Shown: positions 1 through 13,300 of the stretch, piece after piece | Position numbering within the stretch: the stretch's first letter is position 1 | Layout: every line of letters starts with the position of its first letter | From: Branchiostoma belcheri | Lineage: Eukaryota; Chordata; Leptocardii; Amphioxiformes; Branchiostomatidae | DNA: 64,000 nt | Assembly (NCBI RefSeq): GCF_001625305.1 | Contig: NW_017804165.1 | Span: forward strand, 2,209,759 to 2,273,758 | Direction of reading: 5' to 3' | Position numbers and translations under genes: made by a program | The notes under the pieces: generated by a model | Databases searched by the model: none | What the model was told of the DNA's origin: nothing | The model's input: only the letters and a program-made list of their open reading frames with translations

Positions 1-1109
1 TATTTTCTTGACTAGCCTGCTACTGTATATTCTTCTTTATCAACCAGGGAATACATCTGCCACTTTTCAGATTAATATGAAGTAAATTTGATAATAGCAA
101 TTTGAAAGAAGATGCTATTTCATTTAAGGTTGAACACTGAACAGTCTGTATACATGTATTGTATTGCCATTTTACATTGGGCAGTTGCAAGTCCCCTTGT
201 ATTTGGAGGTTCTGAATCCCTAATTTACTTGATATTGAATCCTGCAGGTGGTTGCTTACTGAAAGTAACTGAGTGTAAAACTGAATATCATGCTGCAGAT
301 GACACAAATGTAGCGAGAGCCGATAGCTCATTTGTAACCAAAGCTCCTCACGCTCCTAATGGAGCTCTATTCCCACTTCTCCTGATTAGATTTCTGTAAG
401 ATGTAGCCATCAGCCGGGCTTGTGGGCCTTAACCTGTACTAGTAGTAATCAGACTGAAAGGATTGGACCTCTTGGATGGACTATATGTGTTCTGAACCTG
501 TGGGCCTAACAAGGTTTTGAACCAAATGGATCATTATTTCCCACTTAACCAAATCAACTTTCTTGAAAATGAGATTGAAACATGATGATCCTCTGCAAAT
601 GAGGTTCTGTGGGAATCAGTCATCATGCCAGTGGCATATCGTGGAGTGTGTGGGAGTGTGTGGGTGTACGTGCCGTATATGGGAGATATATGGTAGAGAT
701 AAAGATGTTTTTGTCATGGTGGTATGTCAAAATTGATGGTATTAGAGATAGATGCACAGTGGAAGCTTAGTTTTACTTGATTATGTGAGAGAGACAATGG
801 CATTGATTTTCAGTATGTTACTAGTAATTAATGATACCAGTGTGTTACACGTTGATGCAGACTCTAGCCACTTATTCCATTTGGTGATTTCCAGCAGGTC
901 TGAAATTTGAGGTCTTTTACTCTACCCTCAACTTTACCCCATAGTACTGATTCCAGAAGTAGAATTTTGTTTGAAATAAAACTGTTAATGATTCTTACAG
1001 TCTATTATTAATCATTTCAGCCAGCTTGTGTTACACATCAATTGATTTTTATGTCCTAATTCCAGCCAGGCTTTCAATTTTACAATTACTTTAAATTTAT
1101 TAATGCTTG

Positions 1110-1365
1110 TTTACGATAGGACTGACACATTTGACGCTACATGGCACAAACAATGTTATTCTAAAATATCCCGTCTGTATAACTCCTCAAACAACATTAT
1201 CCGATCTGTTCTCCAATCTGATGTAATATTCCGCAGCAGATTCTTCTGCAATATCTGGGCCTGTCCGTACTTATAGACATATTTTTACTACAGTAATTGT
1301 TATTATGTGTATTTTTATCTGTATGTTTTATATGGGCAAGTCATGCCTAAAATAAAGAAAGATTA
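1110..1365 (+). mobile_element. Probable 3' remnant of a non-LTR retrotransposon
   Basis: An open stretch of about 52 codons begins near 1118 and ends at a TAG at 1274-1276. Its sequence (TFDATWHKQCYSK, then a basic/aromatic tail) is followed by a short T-rich 3' region containing 'tatatgggcaag' and an AATAAA at 1351-1356. Short C-terminal reading frames followed by such tails are common at the 3' ends of LINE copies. It could also be the last exon of an unrelated decayed gene. No 5' part is visible. Confidence 0.35.
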
Positions 1366-3027
1366 AATTTTTTGCATGACATCTTTCATCATTTTTTAAG
1401 ACATGTACACTCAGGTGTTTACAAGACATGCCACTGTACTTCTATTATTATATAAACCATCTTCAGTAATCTCACTAATATTTTAAAAGCCTGGTCTGTA
1501 AATTTACATTAATCTGGTTTGCCTGACACAAATCCCTGAAGAATAGATTAGTTCTGTGTAGTATGTATTGTGCCAGTCCATGTTTACACAGCCAAGGTCA
1601 TGTACACTTTACACTCACAAAGAACTTCCTTCTCAGGAAGCAACCTTGTCGATTTGTCAGTGTAACCAGCAAGACATGAGAGCTGACGGCTTTTTTCTCC
1701 CTACAGTACAGAAAAGCAAGGACACTTAACTATTGTAGAAATGATGGTGTTCAGGTTAGGGTTGGTAAAAAAAATGCATGAAAGAAATCAATTTATGATG
1801 GTTACTGTAACTAAATAGTTCTCATTTTGTTCGTTGTATTTCAAGATGGAAAAAAATTTAGAATTGAGCATGCCTTCCATTATACCACATGTAACTAGAG
1901 AAAGCAATGTCAGAGATTATTCTTAGTAATGTATCATAATTACTTTGTTTTGCATACGGGCACAGGATTCACTGGATAAGTGTCCACCCATGACCCCTCT
2001 GTTTTGCCATTACCCAGGCACATTAACTGCCATTAGACAGAAGCTGCTTGAAGGAAACTCTTAGATGGTGACCTTTTGCAAATCCTCTAGATTTTCATGA
2101 TAGTCTCTCTGGGCAAAGATAAATCAGTATACTGACCCCGTCTGTTTTGTCTTGCTTTAAAAAATATATCATGACTTATTTTACCCTCACTGGTATTTTT
2201 GGAAAATAGGAAATATTGCTAGGTTTCCATTGATATTATTTCAAATGTAGGAGTGACTTCTGAGTTACAATAATTATAGTCAAAGAAGACAATATGTCAG
2301 ATCCCCTGGCTTGAGTAAGCTCTTTGCTCAGTACAGCAAAAAAATTAGCGAGCTACATTCAAAAGAAAGGGCAAGAGCTGTATCCTGGTCTTCACACTCA
2401 GCCCTTTCGTTATTCAATGCTGAAGAGCTCTTTTACCAATATTCAGACCCTTTCATCCTACGATCACTACGCATTCTATTGGCTAAGTCCTTCTGAAAAG
2501 AGAGCTATCCAGCTTGATGCACTTGTTTGGCCTATCATTCTCATTTGCATATCACCATGGCAACTGTCAATGTATACAACCTTGCCTGCCATTGTGTTTA
2601 GCCTGTCATGTAATGTAAGCCGGCTGGCCGGGACCTGAAAAGGCCTGACGTATGACTTGCAGTCAAATGTACAACAAATCATGCCTGCCGTCCTGTATTT
2701 CCAGGTGTTTTTCTTTTTACTGTTCTACTGCATGTTAACATAGTGACCTTATATTCTCTAGATAAGTTTGTTTTCACAGGTCAGGAGTTTAAGTCTGCCT
2801 GTATTTAACTGGAAACAGCACACTTTATGGCCCAAGGGGTTTTCAAGTGTACAACCTGTGAAGCATGTGACATGTTTTTTAGGCAAATGTCAGAGTGTAA
2901 ATATATTGCTTGTTATTACAATGCTGCTGTATCTACTCTGAAAACATCATGTGGAAACGTGGGAATTTTTGTGATAACCTGGGAGACATTGTTATGCAGG
3001 CTGACATGTTGTTTATCCTTACCACAG

Positions 3028-3275
3028 GTGAAAGTGTGAAGAAACGTGATTAGACCCGGCGTGAGGAAACACACACCTCAAGACGCAAACTGACAGCTGA
3101 GAGGCACACTACACTGAGGCATTCCACCTCCAGCCTTTTCTTCAAGACTGGAGACAATTTTCAGACACTAGGGAAGATTACCTATCCAGGTTAAAGAGAG
3201 TACAGATAGGATCTTGTCACAGAAGAGTGGGAGGAATAATTTGGGAGAGACAGGCGTAGAGCAGTGTTGTAACAG
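3028..3275 (+). other. Candidate non-coding 5' exon
   Basis: A pyrimidine tract and acceptor (ttatccttaccacag) precede a locally GC-richer 248-nt stretch that ends at a plausible donor (aacag/gtgggt). It has stops in all frames, so it could only be untranslated leader of the downstream gene. Splice-site appearance is the only evidence. Confidence 0.22.
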
Positions 3276-6200
3276 GTGGGTGTTTACCATTCTGACAATT
3301 TTGACTAAACCGTAAAAGGCTTGATGTGTTGATTGTAGCATATGGTAAAATGGTTATTATACAATAAATAAGCCAAAGCAAAATTCTATCGATACTGAGG
3401 TGGCCTGTAATTTATCAGGGTGTATTTTAGCAAAGCACAGTTTTCTGTCTTGCCTATTTGTGTCGATATTGATACTGGTTGAATGGGTTTAATCTTAACA
3501 ACCTAGAAGAAAGGAAGGAACTACCGGGTAGAACCTTTAAGTCAAATTGTACAATTATTCTTTTTTCTTTTAATTCAGTGGGAATAGAAGGTGTGTCACT
3601 CTACATTTCCTCCCTATGGTCTGCATGGTAATTAGATAATGGTACTAATCAGCTTGTCATCCCTTCCTGAGGATAATGCCCATGCCCTTAAGGCCTGGAA
3701 ATAAAGGATGTCCCTTTCTAGGTATCATCCCATGCAGACTGTATCACTGACATGTTGTTGGAGGTTGTCTTTATGGACTAGAATTTCAAGAAACTTTACC
3801 GTAATCTATCTGAATGGCAGATACAAAACCTGACTGAGAGAGAACCGTATTGAATAAGAGAGAACCGTGTTGTGTACCTCACGGGGATTATTGCCACAAA
3901 CAGAGGCCACTTCTGCCTGTTGGCTTTAGGAAGCCTTTCCCAAGATGACATGTTGACAGTAATGCCAATGGGGATTACTGTAGCTTCTGCAGTGTCTGTG
4001 TCCATGATACGTAGAATGAGATTCACTGCATTGGTGCAGGACTAGGACTATTGGGGCTGTACTGAACAAAATGGCTGCATGGTCGATATTAAGTACTAGT
4101 AGGCCCTCGATCTCAGAAATCTCATTTCAAAGTTAAATAGGAATCCCGTAGGCTTAGATATTTGTCTGAATCAGATTTAATCGATCTCAAGCAGGAATTT
4201 TACATGGTGCATGCTGCCTGCCTGCTGGAACCTTCTGGAATGTGTTTATCAGTTATGTAATAACCTCGCAAAGGATCCGATATTCTGTTATCTGCCCCCT
4301 TCAAGGTTGCTGAAATACGATTTTCCTGCCAGAAATTTGTGATAACCACATAGGCAGCCTAGCATTTAGCACTTGGGAATGATGAACATGGCATTTACGA
4401 TTTTGATGCACGTTCAACGCAGACATCAAACTGTGCTGCAGGATCCCTCCTTGTAACCTCCTCAACAGATGTTTTATGTTCCAACAGTTTACTTTCAATC
4501 CATCTTCTTGTATGCTTATGGAAGTAGATTTATCAGATGATGGGAAAAGGCCTGAAGGTAATTTTAGCAGAAGGTCCTTATTCATTCAAGACAGAGGGGG
4601 ACATTATCAGTGAAAGTCATTATAATTTATAAACCCTGTAACACTCAAGTTAAATCCTTCTTTACCTATTTGCATAATCTTTTCATCCATTTCATCAAGT
4701 TCTAAAAATACCTGTCATCAGCTTACCAGGGCTTCATAGATCAGAGTAGGTTCTTTGGACAGGTAGGAAATCAAGTTTCCAGTGGGGGGCTTCTCTTCTA
4801 TATATTACGTGTACTGTCGTTTCTATGCGGGTTATAACTTTACTGTGAGGGAATCATATTGCAGTTCATCCTAGGGGTTCTGTGCTAATTAACTGTGGAT
4901 GGGCAGGCATTATAAAGTTAAAGGAGCATTAACACATATGGGAATGACCATCTAGGCTCTAAGGCGGTGGAAAATTTTGGAGGATGATGTCAAATAAGAA
5001 ATAAGCGGATCTGGAAATGGAATTCGAAATTTGTTATAATTTCAGGAATTTAAATGTATTGACATAAAACATGGAAACATGAGAACAGGATGGCGTCATT
5101 ACACACATGGTTTATTCTGCATGATTACATATAATGTGAGAAATGTGTGTTAACTGTGCCACAGTAAGTCACAGTCAAAAGTTGAAGGCCAGGGTGAGGC
5201 CACTGGCTTGTCTTCTTGAAAATAATATAGGAAGTTTCAAGATTGTATGGCTGGCTTCAAGGTAGCCAGATTACAGAACCTGGTAGACCAAGGACAAGAA
5301 GGAAAATTAATGCGTAGTCCTCGTATGCCCCAAGGCAACAGAGGTTGTTACATCTTTGATGTCATTTGGCTTAGCTTCATTGTACAGTATGCACCTGAGC
5401 ACAGACACTGCTAATATACTCACTAACATATATGCTAATCTCTAACTGAAGAGGCTTTAACCCTTGGATTGAACTGTAGCTACAGGTGATGTACCATTGC
5501 ACCTGTTCTCCTTGTGGAGTCTCTGGAGCGTGGTGATAAAGTTGATATGTTTTATTAGTAGGTGATGACGATACTTTATGATGGGGGCAATTTAGCATGA
5601 AGCATGAAATGCTTAACTAAGAGGTACAGTGCTTTCCTGGGCGAAATATTCCCTTGAGGATTGTAAGGTAACTAATGCTTCAGAAGAAGAAATGGCACAC
5701 ATGTACATAATCTTACTAAGTAATATGCCAGTCTTCATTGTTTAGAATCATTTCGAGAAAAGCTACGTATTTTGCATTAACATGAATTGATCATGAGTAA
5801 ATGACTCCTGTCTGCTTCAGCACACCAATGTTCCATCAGTATAAATGCATGTGCTAGTTTGTGTCTGTAGCCAACTCAAGTGCTTTCTGTGGTTCAGTTA
5901 ATTCCACTGAGGAAGCTTTCCAAAGATGAGCATTAAACATTTATATGTCATCCTCTTATCGCCGGGATCATTACTGATTCACTCACTGAACCTCCTGATA
6001 ATGTGGGTATTTGTTATGACTTTCTGGCTAGTTATGACAATATGGACATGCTGAAAAGGTCTAGACAGGCCTTATGTAGAAATCCATGTACCATGCCTAC
6101 AATGCTGCTTACCCCAGATGGCAGTCAAAAGGAATCAGGTTTGAATAAAGCTATTAACCTTTCTACCTCAGTTCACTTGAAACTTGATAGTTCTGTTACA

Positions 6201-9004
6201 TCTGCAGGGGGAGAAGCATCTGCCAACCGGGCTGCCACTTGACTTTCCCTTGTTATAGTACAGCAAGGTCATAACTCTCCAAAGTCATTGTTCCACTGGC
6301 CTGAGGGGGAAACATAATGCTATAAATAGAACATACTGTCTCCCTTGGGCATCATTTTTAACACCTGATCACATTATGGCCTTTCTGCTGCCAGAGGCCA
6401 AACCCAAATTGCCCAGAGCAATTTGTACCCAATTAGGATCAACTTGACTGATTGCTCTCTGCATAATTCATTCGGTTTCATCTGGTACACCTTATGTGTA
6501 ACAGCAGGGTATGGCATGTAGATGGAAGAGGAATTATCTTTTTTTTTTGGCTGCAACAGTTTTGCCATGACCAGGATGAAATTTTAGAAATTTTTGTACC
6601 GTTGAATGCTATTCAGTATGTTTGGAATACAATCAATGACAAAATGTTATGTAAACTATGTAATAAAATTCACCAACATATTTCTTGTTTTTATGGTGAA
6701 TTATAGCTTCGTCAGTCTGGGAAATAAAAAAGGATTCTCAGATATGGCAGGTAATTTCCTCTTGGTCGTCTCGTGTATTCAGCTGGTTTTGACAGATCCA
6801 GGTCACCTTAAGTGATTTACTAATTATTTCCTGCATCATGAATGAACAAAATCTTTTTTCGGGAATGCTATGTCATCAGAAATGAGTTACACGTAATAAT
6901 ATGATTTATTAAATGTCGGCATCACTATGGTGACCAATCACATGTTAGTGTGACGAACGTTGCAGATCCTGACAGGTCGTTATTTGTCAAGCCAAGTAAG
7001 GTGTTCGTAAACCTGCTTGTTTAGAGCCTAGATATAAATTCTATCACACCGATTTGTCCAGCATTTTTTTTTCATAGGTCTGTGCAAGCAAATTTCTATG
7101 GGTTACAGCAAAATACAATAGGGAGAATATTTGATACTTATTATAAGACCAATTAAAGGCATTCCTCCTTTTCCTTTTATATTCCTTATGTTTACTTCGG
7201 TCTTTAAGATAAACTTAGCTTTGGTGGATTCAAGGAGGAAATTGGTAGATTTGTAACTTTCTGAAAATTAAATACATGTAATTGGACCATACAATAAATA
7301 TAAGACCTCACTTTTTAAATTTTGTATACCGTGACCATCATCAAGTCTGACAGCACTTTGTACCAGTCCAATGTTACTATCAAGACTGTAATTATTATAT
7401 AATATGTGGCTGATTTGCTTTCATTGCATATCATGATCCGGAGTGACTTTGACTGAGTGCTTATGCCACCAGTTGGCATGCATGATTCATAACATTCAGC
7501 CCTTTCTATATATCACCTCTGGCCAAAAATGCCATTTCCTTCATATCATGACCACATCACATTATGGCCTTTTGGCAACTGAGAAAGGGTATACACGTTC
7601 ATAGAGATTTTGTAATCTACTGTCATCTGTGATATCTGCTACTTATTATATGCATTATAAGCAGGATGTATGTTGGGTAAAAGAGTTTTCGTCGTAGAAT
7701 ATTGTGTCTTGCTGTAGCTACATCTGTGCAGCCAGTATAACCAGCCTTCTGTGTAACACACCAGATTTGCAGTGCATCCATCTGTATTGTACATGTAAGC
7801 TTGCCTGTCTTTGCTGATGTGTAATCTCGTCCTGTGTTTAAGAGGGTTTGTATCAAGTCCTACCAGAGATGTCAGTTGTAGATGATATTACCATACTGTA
7901 GCGTGAAAATGGCATAATGTGATCTCAAGGTGTTTGTATATGTCGTGAGTTCTTAGACTTTATAGTCAACCTTAACTACATTCCACAGACTTGATATTTT
8001 CACATTTTTGCACAGGTCATTATTTATGATATACCAGGTAATGATATTCGAGTGCTCTTCATGCTTAACTTGTCAAAGGAAGATCCCATACCAAATCATG
8101 ACACATATGTACATGTAGCCTTAATAGCGAGAGCTTGCATGCCAAGTTTTGATAGGGTGTGAGTCAGAGGAGTGGCTTGGTATAGACAGTGTTTAATTCT
8201 TCTTGACAGGTGCATTAGTGGGAGAACTAAGTCGGCTTCCTGGACACACGCAGAGATGAACGAGGAGAATTTGTGCGGATGCTGCTGTAGGTTCTAAGTC
8301 TTTCTATTCCCACAGGACAGGAAAAACAGTGTGACGTTAGTCATCGTTACTGGAATTACGCATGGGAAAGCTTGGTAATGCAGCTTATGCTGGAAGCATT
8401 GCCGAAAGAAGGACACAGTTTTTTTAAAAGAGGATTGTGTCATCCGGCTCTCAAATAATCTGAGAAGGAAGTTTTCTGAGGGTTAGGGTTAGGTCTCATT
8501 ATGATAAAAAACAGCATGGCTTGATTTAAGCTGTGCAGACCTCCACTAGGCTGTTTCTAAGAACAGCTACTTGATTTTCTGAACGCAGGACAAGTGGGAC
8601 CATTGGAAGGGTATGATAGACTATAGTAGTTAACTTGATAGTTGTACCCACTGGGATGCAATGTTATAGCACTGATATGGAATTTAATGTGCTGGTGATG
8701 TGGTTTTTGCAGACCATTTAGCACTCTGGATCTTGTGCTTCTCTCTCTCTACATGTAGCTGAAAAGGTTCTGAATCAGTAAGTACCACTTGGGTCGGTAA
8801 TGTTGAAGAGCCTTGTGTCTCCCTTGGCAACCCATCAAACAAAAGCCTGCCCATGTGTAGGAATTAGAAGGCTGTTTGGTAGAGTGAGGATGGCTGGCCG
8901 TGGGCCCAGATGCTGTTATGGTATGGTGTGGTTGTGTATTGGTAGTTTGATGCCATGTTGTTTCATTTGTTGATATTCTTGGAAGGGTGTGGTTTGTGTG
9001 TTCT

Positions 9005-9021
9005 TTCTCCGTGGTGCTGAA
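9005..9021 (-). promoter_or_regulatory. RE1/NRSE-like site 1 (16/17)
   Basis: Minus strand TTCAGCACCACGGAGAA. It fits the RE1 consensus NTYAGMRCCNNRGMSAG except for the last base, and lies 0.6 kb upstream of the first coding exon. Confidence 0.5.
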
Positions 9022-9670
9022 AGTACATTCTGTGTTGTTGAGAAATTTTTTGAACAACTCTATACTAGATTTGCCCTGGCACTACTGGCCTGTTAAAATG
9101 CCTATCACTATTATTAGTATTAACATGTAAGTGATTGTAATCTGTAGTGCTTTTATCCGATAGATTGATGTGTTGCAACAGGTGAACTTGAAACTGTCTT
9201 GTTAGAATCTGATGTCCAAAGAATACAAAAACTGTTAAAACACCTGTCCAAAGAAATGCCCTTGTTTGTTGGGCTAGGAGCAAGTTGTCTCTATTACGTC
9301 AAAGCTGCACATCATACCAAGCCTAAACACTCGCATGAAGGGCCTTACCATTCCCTTGGCAACAGGGTAAACAAGTGGTCAAGTTAGAGGGCTCACAGGT
9401 GCAAGAAAAAAGGATGGCCAGAAATTTGGACAGTACCAGCATTGTGTGTTCCTCTTGTAGTTTAACTTGAAACTGGTAATGTCTGCTGTAATTTTTTTTT
9501 AATTATTTGTTTTCTTCTTGACAGAATAATTCATTTTTGGAGATGAGTCTTCAATTTCCTAATACAGCTGATGGGCAGGACTCGAAAGTTTTAACATATT
9601 GTGTTACGATGTGTTTCAGAATGCAAGGTGAGGGGGACTTACTGAGAACTTGCATTTCGTGAGAAGGAAG

Positions 9671-10312
9671 ATGAATCGAAGTCCCCCAACCCAACCCCCA
9701 ATGGCACCACCACGGGAGCCCGGTCAGCAGCCCCTGTCCGAAGTGGACCGCTGCAAGAACGTCTACTTCTGCAAGAGTGGAGACCACCATTTCTCAGCCT
9801 GCAAGGTCCCCATCACCAGAAAGAACTTCAGAACCTTTGATGCTCTTCTGACGCACCTGTCCCGTCGAGTCCCTCTGCCGTTCGGCGTACGTAGCATCCA
9901 TACTCCAGGCGGCATCCACGGGGTATCATCAATAGAGCAGCTGGAAGATGGGAAGGCGTACGTCTGCTCGGACAGAAAGGGAAGAGCCAAACCGGTGGAT
10001 CTGTCGCTTGTATCACGAAGACCACAACCGTGGCACCACAGTAAGCCTGACAGTGCTAAACGACGAGCGTTGCTCCTCAGCCCAACACGCAAGAGAGTGA
10101 GCAAGACCTCCTCCAACGCATCGACCGTGTCAAACAACCTGACTGTCCGAACACCAAAAAAGATTCTCGTCATGAAAAATGGGGACCCTTCGCACAAGCA
10201 CGTTTTTCTGCTGAATCGGCGGACGGCGCAGAACTTTGAGAACGTGCTAGATGATATTGCTCAGGTCTTACGCATCGCTGTCCTGAAGCTCTTCACAGTA
10301 GAAGGAAAGAAG
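9671..10312 (+). CDS. RP1: Coding exon 1: DCX domain 1 and most of DCX domain 2
   Basis: The exon encodes 214 residues. The acceptor AG is at 9618-9619 and the donor gtaagt starts at 10313 (phase 0). The N-terminus is Pro-rich (1-25). DCX1 spans about 27-112: it opens with VYFCKSGD, followed by [19 protein letters not shown] and [11 protein letters not shown] basic Ser-rich linker (113-160) follows. DCX2 starts at about 163 ([11 protein letters not shown]) and continues into the next exon. A minimal uORF (ATG at 9621, 13 codons, TGA at 9660) precedes the chosen ATG, which is the first in the DCX frame. Codon use is markedly GC-richer than the surrounding DNA, and homology to RP1/RP1L1 is clear. 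These domains bind microtubules in vertebrate RP1, where they act in the photoreceptor axoneme. Confidence 0.9.
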
Positions 10313-13300
10313 GTAAGTTTAAAGAATATGTTTTGTACCATATGGTAGACAGGAAAGTATATTATTGTCTTTTCTTCAAGCAAAGGTGAAGATTATATGT
10401 GCCATAGTTTATAAACAAGGGTTTCTCCACACAACAAACATATCCTTCCACAACGCACCCTTCTACAACAGCTATTTTGGATTCATTCTGTGTAGAAAAA
10501 AATGTTTCAAACACGTACAAGTAAAAGGAATGGCAGTTAACTGTTGGTTCCCTTGTACACGTGTATTGTAGATGTAACACAGGTCCTGCGTGTCGAAAAC
10601 ATCCCTTACGGAGTTACGGGTGACAAACACATGGAGTGTCTGCGGCACGCTGGGTAAACAAACGTGTCAGCAAACACGTTTGTCAAGCACTTAATGCCGA
10701 CTCAAGGGTGGAGGCAACAAAGCCTGATTTCCCTGGTGTTTCTGCAGAATGTTGCTTGTAGAGTTCACTGCACCTGTGGTTCCTGTTACTCTGCTCTAAG
10801 ATTGGTTGAGGATTTCTCTCTCGTGAATGTACACACACTGTCAGATATGACGGATTTGTCTTGTAGTTTCAAAGGGATTGGCAACTATAAAATGTCCTCT
10901 TTGTTTACCAGTTTGAGGTCTCATAGAATAATCTGGGAGACAATTTGCTATTTATAAAGCCTTCGCACCTGTAGCACTGTAAAGCAAATTACAACTAACT
11001 GCTCTGAAATCAAATCAGATTGTTACCTCGGGTACCCTTTTTATGAAGTTTTCTCTCTTACATTTTGTATCTCTATTATCAAAAATGGGTTTCCAGGTAG
11101 ACAGGAACATACCAGGTAATTGCTGCCAGACAATGTGAGGGCTTAGTGCACATTTTTTCTGTTAATAGGAAAAGAATATGGAACTGAAACACAACATTAA
11201 ATTTTCACAAAAATAATGAACTTGAGTGTACTTGTGCTTGCAAAACCACGCTTTTGAGAGCTTCTGTTACAGTAATAGAACTCACAAAAAATAGGAAAGT
11301 AAATAAGAAAGACCATTTATTCCAGAAGGACCCTTCAACTAGATTCCTTTCAGAAGGAGTTCCCAGGTGAGCATCTGTCCTTTGACATGGTCTTCTGGAG
11401 CATGTCAAGGATGGCTGAGAGGAAAATCCAGTATTTACCTGCGGGTTAAGAAAGGATCTCACCTTAAGTAGCACACCTGGGTCTCAAGACGCCTCCAAAG
11501 GAAATGACAGAACAGTTCAGATACACATTACATCACCGGGCCAGGATCAGAAGTAATCCTGCAACCTTTCATCTTTGTTATGTAGACGTGCAGGTCATGG
11601 TTTTGCAGCTACATGTAATAACATTGTTTCATACTTCCGACCTTTTGGTGGGTGATTTGTAGAATGAAAAATCTGGAAAAACTGGAAACAGCACCCAATA
11701 TTTTGTTACTAATTAAACTATTTTTTCTTCCTTGCATATAATACAAGTTGAATAGAATGTGCCAGACGAAAAATGAAATGCTGACAAAAACAGTTTTCAT
11801 CACATGCATTTCATCTACGTGTACTGGAATATCTACTGTGACAGTTACATCTCTGTGAAAATTGGCTGTTTGAATCTATTACCGTATCTGCAACATTCAG
11901 TGCAAAACTGGACAGGCATATATACAAGGACCAGGCATAAGGGAAACACACATGTATGCATGTGGCAAGCCTTTATTATAGTGTAATGAGGAAGATTCCA
12001 GGTCATATCCTGTGAGAGGCATTGGTGCATTCTGATGCCATAAATCACTGTGTTTTGAGCATACACAGGGGAAAATAGAATGGGCTCTGATGGGCAAAAA
12101 CATTCTTATCATTGAGAAACAGAAACACGTTCTCTAAATGGCCCTAATTAATGGCAAAGGGCTGAAAACAAATCACCCACTCACGCAACTGCATCAGATT
12201 TCTTCTTATTTGTTTCCAGTTATGTGTCCCTTGTGTCAGGATTATGCGTTGTGCTTACACACTTCTGTAATAAGAACAATTTGTGAAGCAGCTCCTAATG
12301 AAAATTGAGCTGTAGGTGGTTGAATGCTGGGGACAGAGATGGATAGCATGTTCGCTAATAGAACAGGCATTTTGATCCAACCAGTGGACATCAAATTGGG
12401 CTGTAATGACATGTTACCCTGTGTGATGAAATTTGTTGTACACGTAGAGAGAAAAGTTTTCAACAGTTTGCTGTCTGGCTGACACCTGTCAGCCATGGTA
12501 ATGACTTCTTTGATGTCTGCCATGCATAGTGTATAAGAATGAAGTAAACAGGGGGATTAGGATCAAAAGGAAGAGCCTGTGACGTTGCTATTCATTCGTT
12601 TCTCCACAAATGCGAGCATTCCACATGTGCCATGACCCCTAGCAAGACCTCCATTTGGCATAACCCAGTTTTGAGGTAAATCTGCCATAATGCTGCAGAT
12701 CTGTTCTTTTCCACCTAATTACTCAGATTTGAAATCCTCTTACTGGATGCCCAGTTGCTACAAACTTCTAAACATCCTGCCGGCTCCGCTGGCTTTGTTT
12801 ACGTTCTCCATGGCAACCTTTGTTGGAGGGTAATTGGGGCAGTTGACCTCGACCCTGGAAAAGTTTTGGGTGCTATGGCGACCTCATTCCTCCATGTACG
12901 CTTGTTATTCTGCAAAATTGAATTGTATTAGACTAAGTCATCTTTTATTTTCTTGGTCTAGAGCACAACCCATCCAAAGTGTTGCAAAGTTTTAAGCATA
13001 ATCAAACTTTACACTGTAGGACTGAAGGCAAAATCCTCTGTTGCTTTGCTTTCTACTTCTGGTAGCGTAACTATTTACTCTGCCTTCTGGAGAAATCTGA
13101 CAAGGTCATCTCTAACAGTGAAATTAAGTTGGTTGCTATCAGCTGTGCCATCATTTATGAACATCAAAAGCCTATTTACATAATCCACATGTTTGTACAT
13201 CTGTGGTTAATGATGTAAGAGGCTGATAAGTTGACTTCTTGTCAACATTAAGAAGAAAACTCTTCTCTTTATTGATTATTTTGACAACATTTTTTCATCT

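Larger units (their letters stand above)
1..9619. other. Upstream / 5' intron region without a recognised gene
   Basis: Both strands hold only short, unconserved reading frames with no domain I recognise. The tract probably contains the promoter and non-coding first exon(s) of the RP1-like gene, because the first coding exon begins at a splice acceptor (AG at 9618-9619). Apart from the retroelement tail, one candidate untranslated exon, one RE1-like site and scattered TACATGTA octamers, I see nothing that can be supported. Confidence 0.6.

Noticed and set aside
5817-5833. TTCAGCACACCAATG, resembling an RE1 left half
   Set aside because: An extra base breaks the core and the right half GGACAG is absent; not counted among the RE1-like sites.
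8210-8290. Possible small exon (acceptor ttcttgacag) with an ATG and short frame
   Set aside because: The donor (gttcta) is poor and the frame ends after a dozen codons; nothing links it to the gene.
8463-8481. Telomere-like GGGTTAGGGTTAGG
   Set aside because: Only two units; too short to suggest an interstitial telomere.
8749-9057. 102-codon minus-strand reading frame rich in Thr/His
   Set aside because: No domain, no splice context, and biased composition typical of a chance frame.
9763-10197. 144-codon minus-strand frame opposite DCX exon 1
   Set aside because: It is the antisense shadow of a GC-rich, clearly homologous coding exon.
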